Part shown: one piece after another, positions 43,901-51,993 of the stretch | Layout: each line of letters opens with the position of its first letter | Position numbering within the stretch: the first letter of the stretch is position 1 | DNA from: an uncultured Lachnospiraceae bacterium | GTDB taxonomy: Bacteria > Bacillota > Clostridia > Lachnospirales > Lachnospiraceae | DNA length: 64,000 nucleotides | Assembly (NCBI GenBank): GCA_910584585.1 | Contig: CAJUBP010000005.1 | Coordinates: forward strand, 1-64,000 | Direction of reading: 5' to 3' | Notes under the pieces: generated by a model | Told to the model about the DNA's origin: nothing | Database searches by the model: none | What the model saw: only the letters and a program-made list of their open reading frames with translations | Made by a program: the position numbers and the translations under genes

Positions 43901-44071
43901 CACGTTTCCTGGCAGGCAGGCGAAGCCATTGCCGAGATTTTCCAGAATTACGGAGAGCAGATTCAGTCGGAAGTGCTGGCTGTCAGCATTTCCGGGGATG
44001 CAGTCAAAGGATATGAAAAAGAATGGAATATTAATGGGGAAAAAGTGGTTCTGGGAGTGGAAAAAGTTTGA
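40907..44071 (+). CDS. ileS: Isoleucyl-tRNA synthetase
   Basis: 1054-residue class I synthetase that charges tRNA-Ile. The HIGH motif is GPPTANGKPHIGHV (about residue 45), the editing (CP1) domain has the TWTTTPWTLPSNLALCV segment, and the KMSKS loop is GQKMSKSKGNAVDPF. The anticodon-binding domain follows (WYVRRSRERFW). The length and HIGH context fit the longer, eukaryote-like type 2 IleRS rather than the 920-residue type. AAAGGAG precedes the ATG and the T-box above controls it. Confidence 0.97.
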   Translation: MYNKVETNLNFVEREKQIEKFWKDNDIFRKSMENRKEGEVYTFYDGPPTANGKPHIGHVLTRVIKDMIPRYQTMKGKMVPRKAGWDTHGLPVELEVEKLLGLDGKDQIEAYGLEPFIDKCKESVWKYKGMWEDFSGTVGFWADMDNPYVTYHNDFIESEWWALKEIWNKKLLYKGFKIVPYCPRCGTPLSAQEVAQGYKTVKERSAIVRFKVKDEDAYFLAWTTTPWTLPSNLALCVNPEETYCKIKAADGITYYMAEALMDKVMAALLDKEQQESGAKAYEVLETYKGTDLEYREYEPLYEGAREAAEKQHKKAHFVTCDAYVTMTDGTGIVHIAPAFGEDDSKVGRKYDLPFVQFVNGKGELTEGAPFAGTFCKKADPMILQDLEDRGLLFDAPKFEHEYPHCWRCDTPLIYYARESWFIKMTEVKEDLIRNNNTINWIPESIGKGRFGDWLENVQDWGISRNRYWGTPLNIWQCECGHMHSIGSIAELKEMSDNCPEEIELHRPYIDEVTIKCPKCGKEMHRVPEVVDCWFDSGAMPFAQHHYPFENKEVFEQQFPADFISEAVDQTRGWFYSLLAESTLLFNKAPYENVIVLGHVQDEKGQKMSKSKGNAVDPFEALETYGADAIRWYFYINSAPWLPNRFHGKVVQEGQRKFMGTLWNTYAFFVLYANIDNFDASKYTLEYDQLSVMDKWLLSKLNTLVTQVDENLGNYRIPEAARALQEFVDDMSNWYVRRSRERFWAKGMEQDKINAYMTLYTALVTVSKAAAPMIPFMAEDIYRNLVCSVDSSAPESVHLCDFPVADASMADPELEKNMDAALKIVVMGRACRNSANIKNRQPIGKMFIKAAEELPELFVNIIEEELNVKQAVFTEDVSSFTDYTFKPQLRTVGPKYGKVLGQIQKALSELDGNQAMSELKSKGSITLDSVNADVVLCEEDLLITMTQQEGYVTESDNGLTVVLDTNLTPELIAEGFVRELISKIQTMRKEAGFEVMDQIHVSWQAGEAIAEIFQNYGEQIQSEVLAVSISGDAVKGYEKEWNINGEKVVLGVEKV

Positions 44072-44079
44072 TTGGAAAT

Positions 44080-44181
44080 GAACGGCCGAATATCCGAAGC
44101 CTGGAACAGACGCTCTTTGAAACCGGAAACGAACGGCCGAATATCCAAAGCCTAGAACAGACGCTCTTTGAAACCGGAAAC
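44080..44181 (+). repeat. Two tandem 51-bp repeats between ileS and glgP
   Basis: Copies at 44080-44130 and 44131-44181 begin GAACGGCCGAATATCC and differ at two positions. They start 9 bases after the ileS stop and contain CGCTCTTTGAAACCGG, which resembles the dispersed repeat arm. Confidence 0.85.
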
Positions 44182-44248
44182 GGAAGTTCTGAAATTTCGG
44201 GAAAAGAGGGCTGCATGCAGACATCACCAGAGAGGAAGGAGAAATATT

Positions 44249-46714
44249 ATGCAGAATCAGATGTTTGAGAAAGAAAAATTTATTCAGGAGATTAAAGATA
44301 ATGTAAAAAACCTTTACCGCAAGACCTTAGATGAGGCTTCCCAGCAGGAAGTGTACCAGGCAGTGTCCCAGGCGGTAAAGGAAGTTGTCATTGACCAGTG
44401 GCTTGCAACACAGAAAACTATGGAGAAGGAAGATCCCAAGATGGTGTACTACATGTCCATGGAATTTCTGATGGGAAGGGCATTGGGAAATAACCTGATT
44501 AATCTGACTGCTTACAAGGAAGTAAAAGAAGCGCTGGAAGAAATCGGATTTGATCTGAATGTCATTGAAGACGAAGAGCCGGATCCGGCATTGGGAAACG
44601 GCGGTCTGGGAAGACTTGCAGCATGTTTCATGGAGTCCCTTTCCACTCTGGGATATCCGGCATATGGATGCGGCATCCGCTACCGTTACGGGCTGTTCCG
44701 CCAGAAAATCGAGAATGGTTTCCAGGTGGAAGTGCCGGATAACTGGTTAAAGGATGGTTATCCCTTTGAAATGCGCCGTCCGGAACATACGTTTCAGGTA
44801 AGATTCGGCGGATATGTCCGCTCAGAAGGGGATCCCAGCGGAAAGACCAAGTTTATCCACGAAGGATATCAGACCGTCCGGGCTGTGCCTTACGACATGC
44901 CGGTGGTTGGATACAATAACAATATGGTAAACGCGTTGATCGCCTGGGATGCTGAGCCGGAGGAATATTTTGAGCTGGACGCCTTTGACAAGGGCGATTA
45001 CAAGAAGGCAGTGGAGCAGGAGAATCTGGCCAGAAACCTGGTGGAAGTGCTCTATCCCAATGACAATCACATTCAGGGAAAAGAGCTGCGCTTAAAACAG
45101 CAGTATTTCTTTGTGTCCGCCAGCGTGCAGCGCGCCGTTGCCCGCTATAAGAAATATCACACGGATCTGCATAAACTGCCGGAGAAGGTGGCCATTCAGT
45201 TAAATGACACCCATCCCACTGTAGCGGTGGCAGAGCTGATGCGCATCCTTTTGGATGAAGAAAATATGGAATGGGATGAGGCATGGGCAATTACTACCCG
45301 CACCTGCGCTTACACCAACCATACCATTATGTCAGAGGCGCTGGAGAAATGGCCCATTGAGATTTTCTCCCGGCTGCTGCCCAGAATTTACCAGATTATT
45401 GAGGAAATCAACCGCCGTTTTATTCTGGACATTGAGAAGAAGTTCCCCGGCGATTATAATAAAGTAAAGAAAATGGCAATTATTTTTGACGGCCAGGTAA
45501 AAATGGCTCATCTTGCCATTGCGGCAGGCTGCTCTGTCAACGGCGTGGCAAGGCTGCATACAGAGATTTTGAAAAATCAGGAGCTTCATGAATTTTATCA
45601 GATGTTCCCGGAAAAATTCAATAATAAGACCAACGGAATCACCCAGAGAAGATTCCTGTACCACGGCAATCCGCTGCTGGCAGAATGGGTGAATAAATAT
45701 ATCGGAAATGACTGGGTAACCAACCTGCCCCATCTGGCAAAACTGGCCGTCTATGCCGACGACGAGAAGGCACAGCAGGAATTTATGAACATTAAATACC
45801 AGAATAAGCTGCGTCTGGCAGAGTATATCCGCAAGCATAACGGCATTGAGGTAAATCCCCGTTCTATCTTTGACGTGCAGGTAAAACGTCTCCATGAATA
45901 CAAGCGTCAGCTTTTGAATATTCTGCATGTGATGTATCTGTACAACAAGATTAAGGAGCATCCGGAGATGGAATTCTATCCCAGAACCTTTATTTTCGGG
46001 GCAAAGGCAGCGGCAGGCTACCGCATTGCCAAGCTTACCATCAAGCTGATTAACAGCGTGGCAGATGTGATCAACAACGACGCTTCCATCAACGGCAAGA
46101 TTAAAGTAGTGTTTATTGAAGACTATAAGGTTTCCATAGCAGAAAGGATTTTTGCGGCGGCAGATGTGTCCGAGCAGATTTCCACCGCCAGCAAAGAGGC
46201 CTCCGGTACCGGAAATATGAAATTTATGTTAAACGGCGCTGTAACGCTGGGAACCATGGACGGAGCGAATGTGGAGATTGTGGAAGAAGTAGGAGAAGAG
46301 AACGCGTTTATTTTCGGAATGAGTTCTCAGGAAGTCATCGATCATGAGCAGAAACGGGATTACAATCCTATGGAAATTTTCAACAATGATCAGGATATCC
46401 GCCAGGTATTGATGCAGCTGATCAATGGAATGTATTCTAGGAATGATTCCGAATTGTTCCGTCCGCTGTACAATTCCCTGCTGAATACACAGGATACCCA
46501 GTATGCGGACACCTATTTCATCCTGAAAGATTTCCGTTCCTACGCAGAAGCGCAGAGCAGGGTGGAACAGGCTTACCGGGACGAAAAGCGCTGGGCGAAA
46601 ATGGCAATGCTCAATACCGCCCATTCCGGCAAATTTACTTCTGACCGGACCATTCAGCAGTATGTGGATGACATCTGGCATCTGGATAAAATTAAAGTGG
46701 AAATGCCCAAATAA
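44249..46714 (+). CDS. glgP: Glycogen/starch/maltodextrin phosphorylase
   Basis: 821 residues from ATG at 44249, with AGGAAGGAG about 8 bases upstream. It cleaves alpha-1,4-glucan with phosphate to glucose-1-phosphate. Conserved segments are in order: YMSMEFLMGRALGNNL, ALGNGGLGRLAACFMESL, LNDTHPTVAVAELMRIL, RLHEYKRQLLN and the pyridoxal-phosphate site EASGTGNMKFMLNGA. The length is normal for GT35 phosphorylases. It lies alone after ileS, with no other glycogen gene in view. Confidence 0.96.
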   Translation: MQNQMFEKEKFIQEIKDNVKNLYRKTLDEASQQEVYQAVSQAVKEVVIDQWLATQKTMEKEDPKMVYYMSMEFLMGRALGNNLINLTAYKEVKEALEEIGFDLNVIEDEEPDPALGNGGLGRLAACFMESLSTLGYPAYGCGIRYRYGLFRQKIENGFQVEVPDNWLKDGYPFEMRRPEHTFQVRFGGYVRSEGDPSGKTKFIHEGYQTVRAVPYDMPVVGYNNNMVNALIAWDAEPEEYFELDAFDKGDYKKAVEQENLARNLVEVLYPNDNHIQGKELRLKQQYFFVSASVQRAVARYKKYHTDLHKLPEKVAIQLNDTHPTVAVAELMRILLDEENMEWDEAWAITTRTCAYTNHTIMSEALEKWPIEIFSRLLPRIYQIIEEINRRFILDIEKKFPGDYNKVKKMAIIFDGQVKMAHLAIAAGCSVNGVARLHTEILKNQELHEFYQMFPEKFNNKTNGITQRRFLYHGNPLLAEWVNKYIGNDWVTNLPHLAKLAVYADDEKAQQEFMNIKYQNKLRLAEYIRKHNGIEVNPRSIFDVQVKRLHEYKRQLLNILHVMYLYNKIKEHPEMEFYPRTFIFGAKAAAGYRIAKLTIKLINSVADVINNDASINGKIKVVFIEDYKVSIAERIFAAADVSEQISTASKEASGTGNMKFMLNGAVTLGTMDGANVEIVEEVGEENAFIFGMSSQEVIDHEQKRDYNPMEIFNNDQDIRQVLMQLINGMYSRNDSELFRPLYNSLLNTQDTQYADTYFILKDFRSYAEAQSRVEQAYRDEKRWAKMAMLNTAHSGKFTSDRTIQQYVDDIWHLDKIKVEMPK

Positions 46715-46715
46715 A

Positions 46716-46742
46716 CCAGGGCATGTTTCAAATACGCTCTGG
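46716..46742. terminator. Hairpin after glgP made from two degenerate repeat arms
   Basis: CCAGGGCATGTTT and AAATACGCTCTGG pair with G-U and a few mismatches around a short loop. The right arm is a variant of the dispersed CGCTCTAG end. There is no T-run. Confidence 0.35.
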
Positions 46743-46781
46743 CGTCATCCTCAGCCTGTCTGACAGAAAGGAAAAAGAGAT

Positions 46782-47771
46782 ATGGAAACAATGAAGTTTT
46801 GGAACACGCGCCGGCGCAGGGCGGCAGTATTTGCGGCGTCCGCCCTGCTGGCTATGGGCGCTCTGGCAGGCTGCAAGGATGAAGAGGCCCTCAAGAACCA
46901 GCAGGCCTACCGGCAGGTGGGGATGAATAAACTGAGCGAGGGCAGCTATGAAGAGGCTGCGGAAGCTTTTCAGAAAGCATTGGATCAGTCCAACGCAGTG
47001 GTGACGGATATGGAAATCGACACCTGCTATTATAAGGCCACCGCCCAGTACAAAAGCGGAGACGCCAAAGGGGCTTTAGAGACCTGCAAGGCTCTGATTG
47101 ATTATGATAAGAAGGATTACAAGGCCTATTATCTGCGGGGCTGCATTTACCTGAAGGAAGAAGACCGGGAAAACGCCATGAAGGATTACCGGAAAGCTTT
47201 TGAAACCAGCGGAAATGATTACGAAATGTATGTTTCAGCCTACGAAAGCCTGAAAAACGCCGGCTGGGATTCAGAAGCGGAAGAAGTGCTGACAGCGGCG
47301 TTAAAGCTGAAGGCAGACAAGCCGGAGGAGTACCGGGAACGGGGCCATATTTATCTTCTGCAGGGGGATTACGAGAATGCCAAAAAGGAATTGGACCAGG
47401 CAATTAACAGCGATGATGTGAAGGCGCTGCTGTATCTGGCCCAGGTCTATGACGCTCAGGGAGACGCCAGCCAGGCGGCAGCCCTGTATGAAAGCTATAT
47501 TTCCAAAAATAATTCAGATGTGTCAACCCTGGTGGCCCTGGGAGATATGCAGATGGAAGCCGGCAATTACAGCCAGGCGCTGGAATTCTATCAGCAGGCG
47601 CTGTCGGTGGAGAATCCCCCCAAGGAACAGCAGCTTCGGCGCAATGAGATCATTGCCTGCGAGCGGATGCAGAATTTTGAGGCGGCCAGAGAGAAAATGC
47701 TGGCTTATCTAAAGGATTATCCGGAGGATGAAGAGGCCCAGAAGGAGTATACTTTTTTGCAGACCAGATAA
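46782..47771 (+). CDS. TPR-repeat lipoprotein
   Basis: 329 residues. A lipoprotein signal peptide has a basic NTRRRRAA start, a hydrophobic core and the lipobox LAGC (Cys at about residue 30), so it is attached to the outer face of the membrane. The mature part is six to seven tetratricopeptide repeats, such as QVGMNKLSEGSYEEAAEAFQ, AYYLRGCIYLKEEDRENAMK and LVALGDMQMEAGNYSQALEF. TPRs bind proteins; the partner is unknown. It is transcribed alone, bounded by hairpins. Confidence 0.85.
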   Translation: METMKFWNTRRRRAAVFAASALLAMGALAGCKDEEALKNQQAYRQVGMNKLSEGSYEEAAEAFQKALDQSNAVVTDMEIDTCYYKATAQYKSGDAKGALETCKALIDYDKKDYKAYYLRGCIYLKEEDRENAMKDYRKAFETSGNDYEMYVSAYESLKNAGWDSEAEEVLTAALKLKADKPEEYRERGHIYLLQGDYENAKKELDQAINSDDVKALLYLAQVYDAQGDASQAAALYESYISKNNSDVSTLVALGDMQMEAGNYSQALEFYQQALSVENPPKEQQLRRNEIIACERMQNFEAAREKMLAYLKDYPEDEEAQKEYTFLQTR

Positions 47772-47782
47772 GACACGCTCTA

Positions 47783-47817
47783 AGGAACTGTTCACAAGTT
47801 ATTTCTGAACAGTTCCT
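47783..47817 (+). terminator. Hairpin after the TPR lipoprotein gene
   Basis: AGGAACTGTTCA (47783-47794) and TGAACAGTTCCT (47806-47817) pair exactly around an 11-base loop; the T-run is weak. A CACGCTCTA repeat end precedes it. Confidence 0.5.
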
Positions 47818-47888
47818 CATAGACTTTGCTGATTTGCGTGGGATGCCGGGAAAGTGTTTTTATAGATTGCAGAAAGGGATGGAAGCAG

Positions 47889-49505
47889 ATGGGGATTTAT
47901 CTAAATAGTGAAACTGCCTATACTTTGTATAAAAATGAGACAAAGAAGCCGTACTTTGTAGATAAATCGCTGCTGCTAGAAGAATTGTTTCCGCTGGTGG
48001 AAGAGGGGACGAATTACATCTGTGTCATACGCCCCAGGCGGTTTGGAAAAACGGTAGCGGCAAATATGATCGCTTCGTTTTTTTCCAATGTCCGGGATTC
48101 CGCCGATATTTTCGACTCCCTGAAGATAAGCCGGAATGAGCAATACGAGACTTATCGGAATCAGTATATGGTGATTCATATCTCATTCAGCGATATTTCA
48201 GGCCAGTGCGCGTCTTACAGAGATTATATCAGGAAAATTGAAAAGCGGCTGGTAAAGGATTTAAGGAAAGCATTTCCAGAGGCGGAATTGGATCAGGAAG
48301 ATTCTGCTGTGGACGCCTTATTGGAAGTGTATGCAGAAAACAGCGCTCATCGGTTTATTTTTGTGATGGATGAATGGGATTTTCCGTTTCATCAGGACTT
48401 TGCCGCAGAAGAAGAGAAGCGGGAATATCTGAGATTTCTGCGGAGCCTTTTGAAAGACCGGCCTTATGTGCTGTTGGCTTACATGACAGGAATTCTTCCC
48501 ATTGCCAAATATTCCAGTGGTTCGGAACTGAATATGTTTGCGGAATTTACAATGGCCTCAGAGCAAAGATTCAGCGAATATTTCGGGTTTACAGAAACAG
48601 AGGCGGATCAATTATTTGACAGATACCGCAAGAATACGGCGGGAATTTGGCATGTTACCAGAGAAGGACTAAAAAGATGGTATAATGGGTATCACAGCAA
48701 GGCTGGCGGCCGGTTATATAATCCCCGCTCTCTGGTATTAGCGTTATCCAATAATAATCTTGGCAATTATTGGACAAGTTCAGGGCCTTACGATGAGATT
48801 TTTTATTATATCAAACATAATGTAGCGGCAGTGAGGGAGGATTTGGCGCTGATGGCGTCCGGGCATGCCGTACCTGTGAAAGTGCGGGAGTATGCAGCGG
48901 CGTCCATGGACTTGACCACACGGGATGAGATTTTTTCCGCAATGGTGGTGTATGGATTCTTAACTTATGAAAATGGAAAAGTTTCTATTCCGAATAAAGA
49001 GTTAATGGATAAATTTGATGAAATGCTGCAAAAAGAATCTTCCCTGGGTTATGTTTATCGCTTGGCCAGAGAGTCCCAGCGAATGTTAGAAGCTACTTTG
49101 GCAGGGGATACGGATACCATGTCGGAAATTCTTGAAATTGTGCACGATACTGAGACGCCGCTGTTACGCTATAACCATGAGACAGAATTGACAGCGGTTG
49201 TAAATCTGGCGTACCTGGCCGCAAGAGACAGATACCGTGTGGAACGGGAAGATAAAGCCGGGATTGGATATGTGGATTTTATATTTTATCCGGAAGCGGA
49301 TAAGAGCGCGGATTGTATTATTTTGGAATTGAAAGCAGGCCACAGTCCAGAAGAGGCAATTTGTCAGATTAAGGAGAGAAAGTATGATCTGCGGTTTCGG
49401 GCGAGGCCGGGGGAAAGGCAAAAATATACCGGGCGGATTCTGGCTGTGGGGATTGGATATGGGAAAGAGAAGAAAGAACACAGGTGTAAAGTAGAGGTAT
49501 TATAA
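47889..49505 (+). CDS. AAA-ATPase-like protein with C-terminal PD-(D/E)XK nuclease domain
   Basis: 538 residues from ATG at 47889, with AAAGGGA upstream; a longer frame from 47826 lacks a site. It has the same architecture as the protein at 38749 but a diverged sequence: YFVDKSLLLEELFPLVEEG, P-loop RPRRFGKTVAANM, Walker B FVMDEWDFPF, and C-terminal GYVDFIFYPEADKSADCIIL-ELKAGHS as the nuclease core. The terminator at 49513 closes the gene. The function is unsettled for the family. Confidence 0.85.
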   Translation: MGIYLNSETAYTLYKNETKKPYFVDKSLLLEELFPLVEEGTNYICVIRPRRFGKTVAANMIASFFSNVRDSADIFDSLKISRNEQYETYRNQYMVIHISFSDISGQCASYRDYIRKIEKRLVKDLRKAFPEAELDQEDSAVDALLEVYAENSAHRFIFVMDEWDFPFHQDFAAEEEKREYLRFLRSLLKDRPYVLLAYMTGILPIAKYSSGSELNMFAEFTMASEQRFSEYFGFTETEADQLFDRYRKNTAGIWHVTREGLKRWYNGYHSKAGGRLYNPRSLVLALSNNNLGNYWTSSGPYDEIFYYIKHNVAAVREDLALMASGHAVPVKVREYAAASMDLTTRDEIFSAMVVYGFLTYENGKVSIPNKELMDKFDEMLQKESSLGYVYRLARESQRMLEATLAGDTDTMSEILEIVHDTETPLLRYNHETELTAVVNLAYLAARDRYRVEREDKAGIGYVDFIFYPEADKSADCIILELKAGHSPEEAICQIKERKYDLRFRARPGERQKYTGRILAVGIGYGKEKKEHRCKVEVL

Positions 49506-49512
49506 AGGAAAG

Positions 49513-49556
49513 GGCAATTATGCTGGATGATGAGAATCGGCGTAATTGCCTTTTTT
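49513..49556 (+). terminator. Intrinsic terminator of the AAA-ATPase gene
   Basis: GGCAATTA and TAATTGCC pair (with flanking GC) over a long loop, followed by TTTTTT. The right half (CGTAATTGCCTTTTTTCTG) recurs near 49880-49899 without its partner arm. Confidence 0.7.
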
Positions 49557-49666
49557 CTGTAAATTTCGGGTTCTGGTAGCATGAGAGTTTTTCTTGTACA
49601 GATTATGGTGGTTAGATAGTAACGATAATGACATCTAGCCTGGGCATTTTCCGGCCTTAACGGAAA

Positions 49667-49698
49667 AAAGACCCCCGAAATGCCCTTCGGGGGTCTTT
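49667..49698 (+). terminator. Second intrinsic terminator
   Basis: AAAGACCCCCGAA and TTCGGGGGTCTTT pair exactly over a 6-base loop, ending in TTTAT. Confidence 0.75.
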
Positions 49699-49823
49699 AT
49701 ATGGTGTGTACCTATGATAGAGTACTGCCATATCCATTTGCCTACTAGGCATTATAGCATATGTAAATATTGAACGCAATATGCTTTCTAAAAGATTTTC
49801 TAGCGCAATGAGAATCAGTACAA

Positions 49824-49867
49824 TTCACACCCATGCCAATCAGTGGGACGATTGGCATGGGTGTGAA
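49824..49867. repeat. Perfect 18-bp inverted repeat
   Basis: Arms 49824-49841 and 49850-49867 (TTCACACCCATGCCAATC and its complement) with an 8-base loop. No gene ends here, so it is either a small element or a left-over terminator. The 49557-50200 stretch holds no gene, only this set of hairpins. Confidence 0.65.
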
Positions 49868-49925
49868 AAACAACGAGAAGCGGCATAATTGCCTTTTTTC
49901 TGCAAATTATAGAGCAAATCATACG

Positions 49926-49964
49926 GAAAAATGCAACAATTTCTATCAAATTGTTGCATTTTTC
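49926..49964. repeat. Perfect 17-bp hairpin, related in inverse to 50084-50112
   Basis: GAAAAATGCAACAATTT pairs with its complement across CTATC. The 29-base core (49931-49959) is nearly identical, in reverse complement, to 50084-50112, which differs at two positions. Confidence 0.65.
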
Positions 49965-50200
49965 ATTTACACAGATAATATCGGCTCTTTCCTCACATAC
50001 TTAACCTCTTTCTAAAAAAATTTCTAAAAATTTTTTTAGAATCAACTCTCGCAACTCCTTTGTTTTTCAGGGGTTCCGCATCCATGCAACAGTTTGATAG
50101 AAAGTGTTGCATCTCAAAAATCATCAGGAAGTGATTTCCAGGCCGCGTTCCGGAAGGAAAATTTTCCCAGGCGGCAGGAAGAGCAAACAAGGAGGTTCCC

Positions 50201-50482
50201 ATGCTGAAATTAACAGTAAAGGCCGGCGAATATTTATTGGTCGGAGATGAAGTAAAAGTGGTATTTACCGGAGGCAGTTCCAATAACCTGCATGTTCTGG
50301 TGGATGCGCCCAAGTCCATGAATATCGTCCGGAGCACAGCGTTGGAGAAATACGGATTGGCTGCAGAGCCGGGGAATGAAGTGAAGCATCACAGAGACAA
50401 AGAATTGTCCCCGGAAGCCAAGGAAAAGATTAAAGCAATTCTTATGGAGGAACGGCGGAAGGCCAGGAAACAGAAACAATAG
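50201..50482 (+). CDS. csrA: CsrA-type RNA-binding regulator (divergent)
   Basis: 93 residues. CsrA is a dimeric RNA-binding protein that blocks translation at GGA motifs, and in Gram-positives it typically controls flagellin. The core MLKLTVKAGEYLLVGDEVKV matches the CsrA start, and the second RNA-binding edge keeps Arg in IVRSTALEKYG. The usual LTRK start is LTVK here, so one conserved RNA-contacting Arg is replaced by Val. A basic 30-residue tail (EERRKARKQKQ) is longer than usual and might compensate. CAAGGAGG lies before the ATG, and the flagellin gene is next. No fliW, its usual antagonist, is in the window. Confidence 0.75.
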   Translation: MLKLTVKAGEYLLVGDEVKVVFTGGSSNNLHVLVDAPKSMNIVRSTALEKYGLAAEPGNEVKHHRDKELSPEAKEKIKAILMEERRKARKQKQ

Positions 50483-50742
50483 CTGCGGGAAACCAAAAGA
50501 AGTACAGCGGTATCAAAGCCCGAACTATGGCGAAGAACTGGAAGACAGCGGTAATAATGCGGGGGTAACCTAGGGCTCCTGCTTATTATATAAGGCTCCC
50601 GTTCAGGAAATGGGAAGCTGACCCAAAATGCACGCAAACGGATTTGCGGCATTCGTTACCACCTGCAGAACAGGGGTAACAGATACCTGGAATTATATGA
50701 TATCCAGGCATAAGACCATAAACAACAAGGAGGAAAAATATT
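50483..50742 (+). promoter_or_regulatory. csrA-flagellin intergenic leader
   Basis: 260 bases with two hairpins: GTTACCACCTG/CAGGGGTAAC (50655-50680) and CCTGGA/TCCAGG (50686-50708), followed by the flagellin site AAGGAGG. Several GGA triplets (in hairpin flanks and in the Shine-Dalgarno sequence) are candidate CsrA contacts. A sigma-28 promoter (TAAA-N15-CCGATAT) was not found. Confidence 0.5.
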
Positions 50743-51921
50743 ATGGCAATGGTAGTACAACACAATCTTACAGCAATGAATGCAAACCGTCAGTTAGGCG
50801 TAACAACAAGTTCACAGGCAAAATCATCTGAGAAATTATCATCCGGTTACAGAATCAACCGTGCAGGGGATGACGCAGCAGGATTGAAGATTTCTGAGAA
50901 AATGAGAAGCCAGGTGCGCGGCCTGAATAAGGCATCCAGAAATGCGCAGGATGGTATCTCTTTGATTCAGACGGCAGAAGGCGCGTTAAATGAAGCTCAT
51001 TCAATCTTACAGCGTATGAATGAGCTGGCAGTTCAGGGCGCCAACGACACCAACCAGAGTATTGACCGTGATGCGATTGATCAGGAACTTGAGGCATTGA
51101 CAGCAGAACTTGATCGGATTTCTGAAACTACTCAGTTCAACAAACAGGAATTGTTAGATGGAAGCTTTTCAGACAAGAAACTTCAGGTTGGGGCAAATGC
51201 AAATCAGAGTATCAGTATTAGTATTGGAAAGATGGACGCAAAGTCAATCGGCTTGAAAGATATTAAATATTTTGCGGGAACAGATACCATATCGTATTCT
51301 AATATTTCTTATATGGGTGCGGAATATAAATATGATACAAGTAAGAGTGCTTCAGCTAATCAGGATGCGTTCTTGAGTGTAGTAAAAGAAGTTGGAGAAG
51401 CTGCCTTTACAGATGATATGATCGGTATGAATGAAAGCGGGAAGTATACGCTTGGTTCTACTGCTTACAGTACAATAGAAGATGCGAAAGCAGCAGGGCC
51501 GTCTGCGCTTGCGTCTAAATATGCAGCGGCGGCAGGATCAAAATGGAGTGAGCTGTTATCAGGAGCAAAGACTAGCGGAACAACAGCAGGCGGATTTGGA
51601 GATTCTGCAGATTTGGGCATGCCTACGGTATCAGATTTTGATAAGGCAAACGCTACATTAAAGGCCGTTCAAAATGCGATTAATATTGTATCCACCCAGC
51701 GTTCCGCACTTGGCGCAATCCAGAACAGATTGGAACATACAGTTGCTAACCTGGATAATGTGTCTGAAAATACACAGGCGGCAGAGTCCAGAATCCGTGA
51801 TACGGATATGGCTTCTGAGATGGTGGAATACAGCAAGAATAATATTCTTGCGCAGGCGGGTCAATCTATGCTTGCGCAGGCTAATCAGTCCACGCAGGGT
51901 GTACTGTCGCTGCTTCAGTAA
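50743..51921 (+). CDS. fliC: Flagellin
   Basis: 392 residues. The D0/D1 N-terminal domain (NLTAMNANRQLGVTTSSQAK, KLSSGYRINRAGDDAAGLKI, LQRMNELAVQGAND) and the C-terminal domain (RSALGAIQNRLEHTVANLDN to ILAQAGQSMLAQANQSTQGV) are complete, with a central variable region of about 150 residues rich in Ser/Thr/Ala/Tyr. That region is the likely site of sugar attachment by the Maf enzyme encoded downstream. AAGGAGG precedes the ATG and a strong terminator follows, so it is a single-gene transcript or joined with csrA. Confidence 0.97.
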   Translation: MAMVVQHNLTAMNANRQLGVTTSSQAKSSEKLSSGYRINRAGDDAAGLKISEKMRSQVRGLNKASRNAQDGISLIQTAEGALNEAHSILQRMNELAVQGANDTNQSIDRDAIDQELEALTAELDRISETTQFNKQELLDGSFSDKKLQVGANANQSISISIGKMDAKSIGLKDIKYFAGTDTISYSNISYMGAEYKYDTSKSASANQDAFLSVVKEVGEAAFTDDMIGMNESGKYTLGSTAYSTIEDAKAAGPSALASKYAAAAGSKWSELLSGAKTSGTTAGGFGDSADLGMPTVSDFDKANATLKAVQNAINIVSTQRSALGAIQNRLEHTVANLDNVSENTQAAESRIRDTDMASEMVEYSKNNILAQAGQSMLAQANQSTQGVLSLLQ

Positions 51922-51943
51922 ATTATCGTTAGTTATTCAAAAT

Positions 51944-51971
51944 AAAAAAGCCGGCTCTGGCCGGCTTTTTT
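51944..51971 (+). terminator. Terminator of the flagellin gene
   Basis: AAAAAAGCCGGC and GCCGGCTTTTTT pair exactly over a 4-base loop. Confidence 0.9.
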
Positions 51972-51993
51972 ATTCGAAGCAAAGGGAGGACAG

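Noticed and set aside
50483..50742. Sigma-28 promoter for flagellin
   Set aside because: No TAAA-N15-CCGATAT match; the promoter may be further upstream or of another kind.
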